64,000 bases of DNA from NCBI GenBank assembly GCA_963576565.1, contig OY755038.1, positions 141,535,206-141,599,205 of the forward strand, in the 5' to 3' direction. This document shows, piece by piece, positions 59,501 through 64,000 of this stretch (the stretch's first letter is position 1; every line of letters starts with the position of its first letter). This DNA comes from Aspidapion aeneum (taxonomy: Eukaryota > Arthropoda > Insecta > Coleoptera > Brentidae). Under the pieces are notes generated by a model. That model saw nothing but the letters and a program-made list of their open reading frames with translations, ran no database searches and had not been told where the DNA came from. The position numbers and the translations under genes were made by a program.

Positions 59501-59640
59501 CACCGAAATTCGTTGGTCCTTATGTGATTGGGAATAAAATTTCTCCATGGATATTTGAGCTTCAGGAACCATCGGGTAAAGTACTACCAGGAAGTTGGCA
59601 TGCCAAAGACCTTAAGTCGGCAGCGGACCTCTCCGATTAA
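56569..59640 (+). pseudogene. element B pol (protease-RT-RNase H-integrase), broken
   Basis: Protease LLDSGASRTFLG and RT motifs FCVDYRKLN, LSTLDSKSAYWQV and PFGLHNAPATWQ are intact to 57650. There, four extra bases relative to A (near 57637) break the YVDD catalytic box and shift the frame. Further lesions are a frameshift near 57870, a TGA at ~58206 in RNase H, a ~90-bp deletion at ~58250 and a TAA at 59467-59469. Protease and integrase segments still read well. The normal end of pol is the TAA at 59638-59640. Confidence 0.9.
58333..59469 (+). CDS. element B integrase segment, open frame
   Basis: This is the part of pol that remains open for 378 codons. It contains the H2C2 zinc module (HMGVYKTFHRL..C..C), the D,D35E core (STDLCG, LLCDNGPQ, NPTERMNR) and the beginning of the C-terminal domain. 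TAA interrupts the GPY/F-like region, whose remainder (KFVGPYVI) follows in frame. It has no start of its own. It is kept separate because the catalytic triad is complete here, whereas element A is interrupted in the core. Confidence 0.75.
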   Translation: MLSRAVPMIDTISQPRDVSTAIKDRWYQKMVKRVVESPLKFMNWRYTDNKLYKYGKQEYPQLSPSNEYWKEVVPKDHRRRIIGEAHDPPTAGHMGVYKTFHRLAEKYYWPKKRQDVATFVKKCFVCAAHKGDTQGVSDQMISHPKPTRPWEIISTDLCGPPLRSTKGNCWILVVTDYLSKFSLVFPMRTAPTQAVVKHLEEQVFMVFGVPHLLLCDNGPQYKSNEFKRFAESYQVKIQYNPYYHPRANPTERMNRTLKTMLCCYVKDNHRKWDEQIHKLACAIRTATHETTRMSPFFVNFGRNMCLSGKDYSNPILLPEENGVQSAAESKNEGFRKLYADVKRRLEVAGEKNVIQYNLRTRVPNFAVGQRVWKKNYVL

Positions 59641-59653
59641 CCTTTATTAATTA

Positions 59654-59668
59654 AGTTGGGGGGGATTA
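59654..59668 (+). promoter_or_regulatory. polypurine tract of element B
   Basis: A run of seven or more G followed by atta sits directly before the TG of the 3' LTR. Confidence 0.85.
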
Positions 59669-62600
59669 TGTAACGTGTCATTTTTACGTTTAAGGCAACG
59701 TTACATATTTGTTTATTCAGGTAAATAATCAAGGCTCTTCGACTCGTCTTTCTGTACACAAATTAAGGGTATTTTATAGAGCTAGGTTTGGAGGTTATAT
59801 AGTGTCCAAAAAGTTACCTTATAAAGGAGACATTCCATCGAATTACTGTGGACACTACGCACACCGTATTATCTGGACATCGTGGTTGGAATTCGGGATC
59901 ACAGGTTTCGGGAAAATCACATAAAAACTTTTTGATTATTTTGTTTATCTGTGAAATTTCATAGTTTCGTTGACGTTCATGACAATAGACAGCGATTCTG
60001 CTGGGGAATGGCGGCGTTGCCGCATCACAAATGGTTTCGGTAACAGGAAGGAAACATTTAGATGAACATTTCATTCCCTTACGTTTATTCTCGAGGATAT
60101 TGGGACAGTCCGAACCTCATAGCTAGTTGTGATAGCACGAAAACATATTTAGGTCCACGGTTTGACCAGTAACAACCGAGGCTCCGCCCCTTTGATACCT
60201 TTATTAATTTGATGAGGAGAAGATAAAATAAATACGAGTTATGCACTTTTGTAAATGGGAGATAAACGAGGGATAAAAACCAAGACTAAAAGAATAAACG
60301 AAATCGTGTGAGTTAACATCTGAACACTCTTGTGCCGAGTTTAAGCAGTAGTTCAGTGTGTATTTTTAGGTTCAGGTTCAGAAACAACTTTATTAATGTA
60401 GAAATGTTTTACAAAAATGACGTCAAACCATATGAATCTTAGAGAAAACATTTATAAAGAGCAAAGGAAACTTTTGACTAAGACTGTAACTAAAATAGAA
60501 CTAAATTCTACACTCAGTATAGCTTTACTCATATGGGAATTGGTTGAGTGTTCGAATATTCCTGGGTTTGATGCATGCCCTGATCTTCAGTAATTGATTT
60601 TACAGTTGATGGTTTCAATGCTGAGCTTCTTACAGTCCGTCTGGTTATTCTTCTCCTACTTGATATGTTGGCAGGGGTCCGGTAGGCAAATGTTCGGTCT
60701 ATGTATGGAGGGTGTCTCGACGTCCTTGTTATAAAAATTCCAACCGTGGAAATAGATCCGACAACACCTCAATGCGCGTTTTACGTACTTTCTATCCCCT
60801 TGGTCGGTGCTGGCCCCTATATACCGGCATGGAACTATTGGTATATTTCCTCATTGGTTAGTTTGAAAACCGCGGGTTTTTCTTCCAGTCTTGCAACCGA
60901 AGGTAGAGATTTTTTGGCGAAAAAGATTTTTTTATAAATAGGTTTGCATCCTTTATTTGAATTTAACCGGGAAGATTAGGTTGGTACTATTGCGTTTTAC
61001 CGTCCCCACCAAATCTACGAACGGTTTCCGGTGGCTTCATTTTTTGGGTGTTCTCGACGGAGTGCCTGGTCTCTTTGCTAACGAATTTTGGCTGGGTCGG
61101 CAACAGGTCTCTGGGATCGCCATTGTTTTTGGTTAGTGGCACTTCAAAAACTGCAGGTTCTGTCCCAGAGACTGTGAGAAGTGAGTCCGTCGTGTTTAGG
61201 CGAATCCTGAAGTGACGCTCATACCCTTTTGAAGGGGATTTAAGTCGGCCTACGCCATTTGTACGGGAAAGAGCAGTGGTAAGTTCGATTTTTTTTTCAT
61301 TTTTTTTATTATTTGAGGACTCTTCAAGATAATATTTGCCTCCCAAATTGTAATTATTTTTCATGTGAAATGTACCTTTTTTTGACAAAAGACGTGGGGA
61401 ATTTTTTTGGCGTTTTTATATTTTTTCTTTTAACCACGTGTTGGATAAAAACTATATATTGTTTTCTCCTTTGGTTACAGTACCGTCCATTCCATCGACG
61501 GGACAGTTGCGCTGGTGGGACGAGGTTCTGTTCCATCGACGAGCCAGTTGTAACCCTGGGAAAGGTACGTTAGGGTTATTTTAGTTCAGCTGTTTAAATC
61601 TACTTTATTTTATTGAGTCGACATGGGGTTCTCGATTTAAGTTACTCGGTGTAGGGGAACTTCGTGCAAAATTGTCGAATTCCAGGAAACTGAAACATTT
61701 CATTTTCCACAGGGTTCTACGCTCGGGTAAGGATCCCACAACCTTTTGACCACCATGTGCTGCCCTAGCACCATGTGCTAAGCAAGCACGAGGGGAGGCG
61801 CGGGCAAATCAGGAGCAGCGGTAGCAGGAGGAGAACAACACCACTTCCAGGTTTAATAAAACACCAAACTAACAATTAAATAATTGCAGGACCAAGGTAG
61901 GAGCAAGCCTTTAGACATAACCATTTCATAAAATTTTTTCAATATAATTTGGACAATCTTTTCATATAATTTCCAGTATAATTTAGACATTATCTTTCCA
62001 GATAACTTTTCAATATAATTTTAACACTTCTTGTGAACGCAAAATAAAGGTATGACGTCATGACCACAATTTTGCGGCTTAATTAACTTAAGTTCTACTG
62101 TCAAATTGCTATTGAGTGTTATTCTGCCCCTAACTTGTTTACATCCATTTCATTTATTTATTTATTTTTATGTTTTTGGTGTTTTATCCAACTTTGCCAT
62201 TAAAATGAACAAGATGAACTAAATTTTTGTGTTATTTGTACAACCCAATGACCAACTTTGCGGAGACAAAAGAGAGATGATATTATATTTTTTTTTAGCG
62301 GTTCCTTTACACTGTTTTGCCTCATGGGGTGGATCTCGGACTGGGTTGCTGTCTGTCTCATTCTACCCAACGTAGAATGACGACAGCAGATATTTGGTCC
62401 AGATCTCCCCTATGATGGAACGATTTTGGAAGTGTATTTTTTTTACAATTATTTATATAACCGAGTCTCACGCTACTGACTCAGATGTAGGTACACTATG
62501 ACCTGTTAAAGGAGTCCATCTACCTGTAAAGTGCTTCTATTTTTGTCATCTTAATTCAATCTTTTAGAATTTTATTCTGTTTATTAGTCAATTTTTTTAT

Positions 62601-62970
62601 TTTTAATTACACAAATACTCTGGAAGCCTCGGAAGTAGGTAGAATTTCATTGCTTGGCTACAACGTTTGGGTTGAACTGTATTTTATTTAAGAACTTCTT
62701 TGTAAAACATTGGTATTAAATAATGTGGCGCACTTAAAATTTTCTTATTTCTGAACCCCCCCTTCTCCACTGTATAAAAGTTACCGGGCATATCAATGTT
62801 TTACCTAGCTGGAAAATACACTTCTGCTTCTAGATATTTGTTTAATTATTCAGGGGTTTTGTTGTGTCACAAGTTGGCAAATTGTCATTATTCTAATTAC
62901 AGTGTCACAAAATGGCGGTAACGTCTTTAAGCTGCCCCAAATGGCATCCAACGCATTTTAGTAGGCCACA
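59669..62970 (+). repeat. element B 3' LTR (3302 bp)
   Basis: It begins tgtaacgtg and ends ggccaca, then CAAT. It contains two blocks missing from the 5' LTR (about 59950-60110 and 60270-60310), which element A also has. They were therefore lost from the B 5' LTR or restored by recombination. A possible TATA box is at ~60731. Confidence 0.93.
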
Positions 62971-63260
62971 CAATATACATCAGAAGCCGCAACATCTTGA
63001 ATAACGTCGTTTCTTATTGGAATTTGATTGGTTGGTGTTTGGCCCACTACAGAAATGCCTTGATCAGTTTGCTGCTTAGAATTACTACTGTAGTGAATGG
63101 AGGAAGGTATATTGGTCTGTACAGGCTGTAACACATTACAGGATTCTTCATTCGGTGCTTCTGGTAGCATCGGTACAGCAGCACTTCTTGAAAATGAAAC
63201 TTGTGTGTAGGAGGACGGGTTTTCATTTGAAAACGATTGTGGACGGGAAGGTTCTTGCAA
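62971..63260 (-). other. Ser/Pro/Gln-rich minus-strand frame at the B insertion edge
   Basis: An open stretch of about 97 codons has no ATG at its head (it would need TTG) and is rich in S, P, N and Q, with no domain. Bridging the B insertion by removing one CAAT copy puts a TGA right at the insertion point, so the frame ended there before the insertion. It may be an exon of the Foldback-like element or chance. Confidence 0.3.
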
Positions 63261-63389
63261 TTTGGACGTGCGGAAAAAAATCGTGAGGAAAGTAAAAATG
63301 ATGCGAAAAAGTAAAATTGTTCGGAAAAGTAATTAACGTAATATTCTTTTAATAGATCGCTCAAGAAACCCTAACTTATATGTTCTTGG

Positions 63390-63961
63390 TTTGTAAACAG
63401 TAAGGTAAGGCCAAAACTTATTTTTAAAAATATGATTTATAAAAAAATTTCCTACTAGTATCTGACCTACTGGACCTAAATGTAACGCAGTTAGTGAATG
63501 GTGTGGTTTGTTTACATATTTCTAACTATTTTTTGCTCACCAAGACTCCTGATAAAGTTGATTTTTAAAATTGTGATTTACTAATTTTGATATCACCCTG
63601 TACCTTACTCCAAGGACCTAAAGGTAATACAGTCAGTTAATGTTATGATTTTTAACGTGTTCCTAAGCATTTTTTGATAACGAAAGCTCTTGACAACATT
63701 GTTTTCTAAAAATGTGATTTTTAGAAAAATACACTAGTAATTTCGATATCACCCAGTAGCTCACTTTTTTAAGGTATTTCTAACTCTTGTTTGCTAAGTA
63801 AAACTCCTGACAAAGTTGTTTTTAACAATGTAAATTGTACAACTATTTTTGATATCACTCTGTAACTCACAACCTGAACCTAAATTTGAAATAATCCGTT
63901 AATACATAGTTTAACTTTTTGGGCTATTTTCAACTTTTTATTGTTAAGTAGAGAACTAGAA
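63390..63961 (-). repeat. right inverted-repeat arm of the Foldback-like element
   Basis: Read on the minus strand it follows the left arm from the outer aataaaaagttg block inward through three to four ~150-bp units (gatatcaccctgta(c/a) at ~63590 and ~63855, degenerate at ~63742). Confidence 0.85.
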
Positions 63962-63964
63962 TGA

Positions 63965-64000
63965 ACCAGTCAAGCATTTAACAAACTTTATGTTTACAGC
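63965..64000 (+). repeat. direct repeat of 42983-43018
   Basis: The last 36 bases of the window are identical to 42983-43018 in the same orientation and begin four bases outside the right arm. The repeat continues beyond the window, so its full length is unknown. Confidence 0.9.

Larger units (their letters stand above)
46511..62970 (+). mobile_element. element B: 16.5-kb Ty3/gypsy-type LTR retrotransposon
   Basis: Full-length structure: TG...CA LTRs, a 4-bp target duplication, a tRNA-Lys primer site three bases after the LTR, a ~5.2-kb leader, gag, pol in the order protease-RT-RNase H-integrase, and a polypurine tract. LTRs of 3103 and 3302 bp are very long for this superfamily. No env frame is present. 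Pol has several lesions, so this copy is non-autonomous now. Confidence 0.95.
43808..63961. mobile_element. Foldback-like element, split by element B
   Basis: The left arm 43808-44600 and right arm 63390-63961 are inverted repeats, themselves made of ~150-bp tandem units, the layout of Foldback elements. Between them lie further tandem repeats (44600-45700), a CpG-richer stretch (46000-46100) and a small minus-strand frame. Removing B (46511-62970) leaves about 3.7 kb. No transposase is seen; the Foldback label is structural only. Confidence 0.6.

Noticed and set aside
62958..63364. Two overlapping minus-strand frames as a host gene interrupted by element B
   Set aside because: Both lack an ATG-led conserved region. 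The pre-insertion frame stops exactly at the insertion site and lies inside the Foldback-like element.
1..64000. tRNA genes, rRNA genes, CRISPR arrays
   Set aside because: None recognised by eye. The only tRNA-like sequences are the two LTR-element primer sites.

Overview
This window looks like a transposon-rich stretch of a large insect genome. I see no host gene I would defend. The AT-rich base composition, a BEL/Pao retroelement, Jockey- and RTE-type LINE remains, and primer sites matching animal tRNA-Lys and (from memory) tRNA-Tyr all fit an arthropod. I cannot name the species; a beetle or hemipteran is only a guess.

Layout. (1) 75-19807 lies between ~175-bp inverted repeats next to TA dinucleotides. 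It holds ~310-bp tandem units (180-1300), a gene-free stretch (1700-6780), an intact and very young BEL/Pao retrotransposon (6787-13888, exact 5-bp target duplication GAGAG, two LTR differences in 662 bp), a TIR-bounded unit carrying an RTE-type reverse-transcriptase fossil (14657-15715), a Jockey-like LINE whose RT core has been deleted (15732-18817), and three tandem 274-bp repeats (18818-19634). Each of these repeats contains a sequence that folds as a hammerhead-ribozyme candidate. (2) 19884-31961 is element A, a decayed Ty3/gypsy-type retrotransposon missing its LTR/primer-site junction and the end of its 3' LTR. (3) 32780-41909 is a compact, virus-like gene cluster: a 1282-residue DNA polymerase B with an HNH-like zinc module, a capsid-like 407-residue protein, a conserved-looking 164-residue protein, and three small genes that appear to be spliced with short introns. 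It resembles the Polinton / Polinton-like-virus / adintovirus world, but no integrase, packaging ATPase or adenain-like protease is visible. The large frames are unbroken. (4) 41990-43450 holds a perfect 23-bp-stem hairpin and a nested MITE-like inverted repeat. (5) 43808-46510 and 62971-63961 are the two halves of a Foldback-like element whose inverted repeats are made of ~150-bp tandem units. (6) Inserted in it is element B (46511-62970), a 16.5-kb Ty3/gypsy-type retrotransposon of the same family as A. It has 3.1-3.3-kb LTRs, a 4-bp target duplication CAAT, a tRNA-Lys primer site, a ~5.2-kb leader, an intact gag, a GGGAAAC slippery site at the gag/pol junction, and a pol broken in the catalytic YVDD box and several other places.

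How it fits together. Nesting gives relative ages: the Foldback-like element predates B, and the BEL copy is the youngest insertion I can date by LTR identity. A and B carry different deletions in pol, so neither looks autonomous. The BEL copy and the virus-like cluster are the only parts whose large frames look capable of making full-length proteins.
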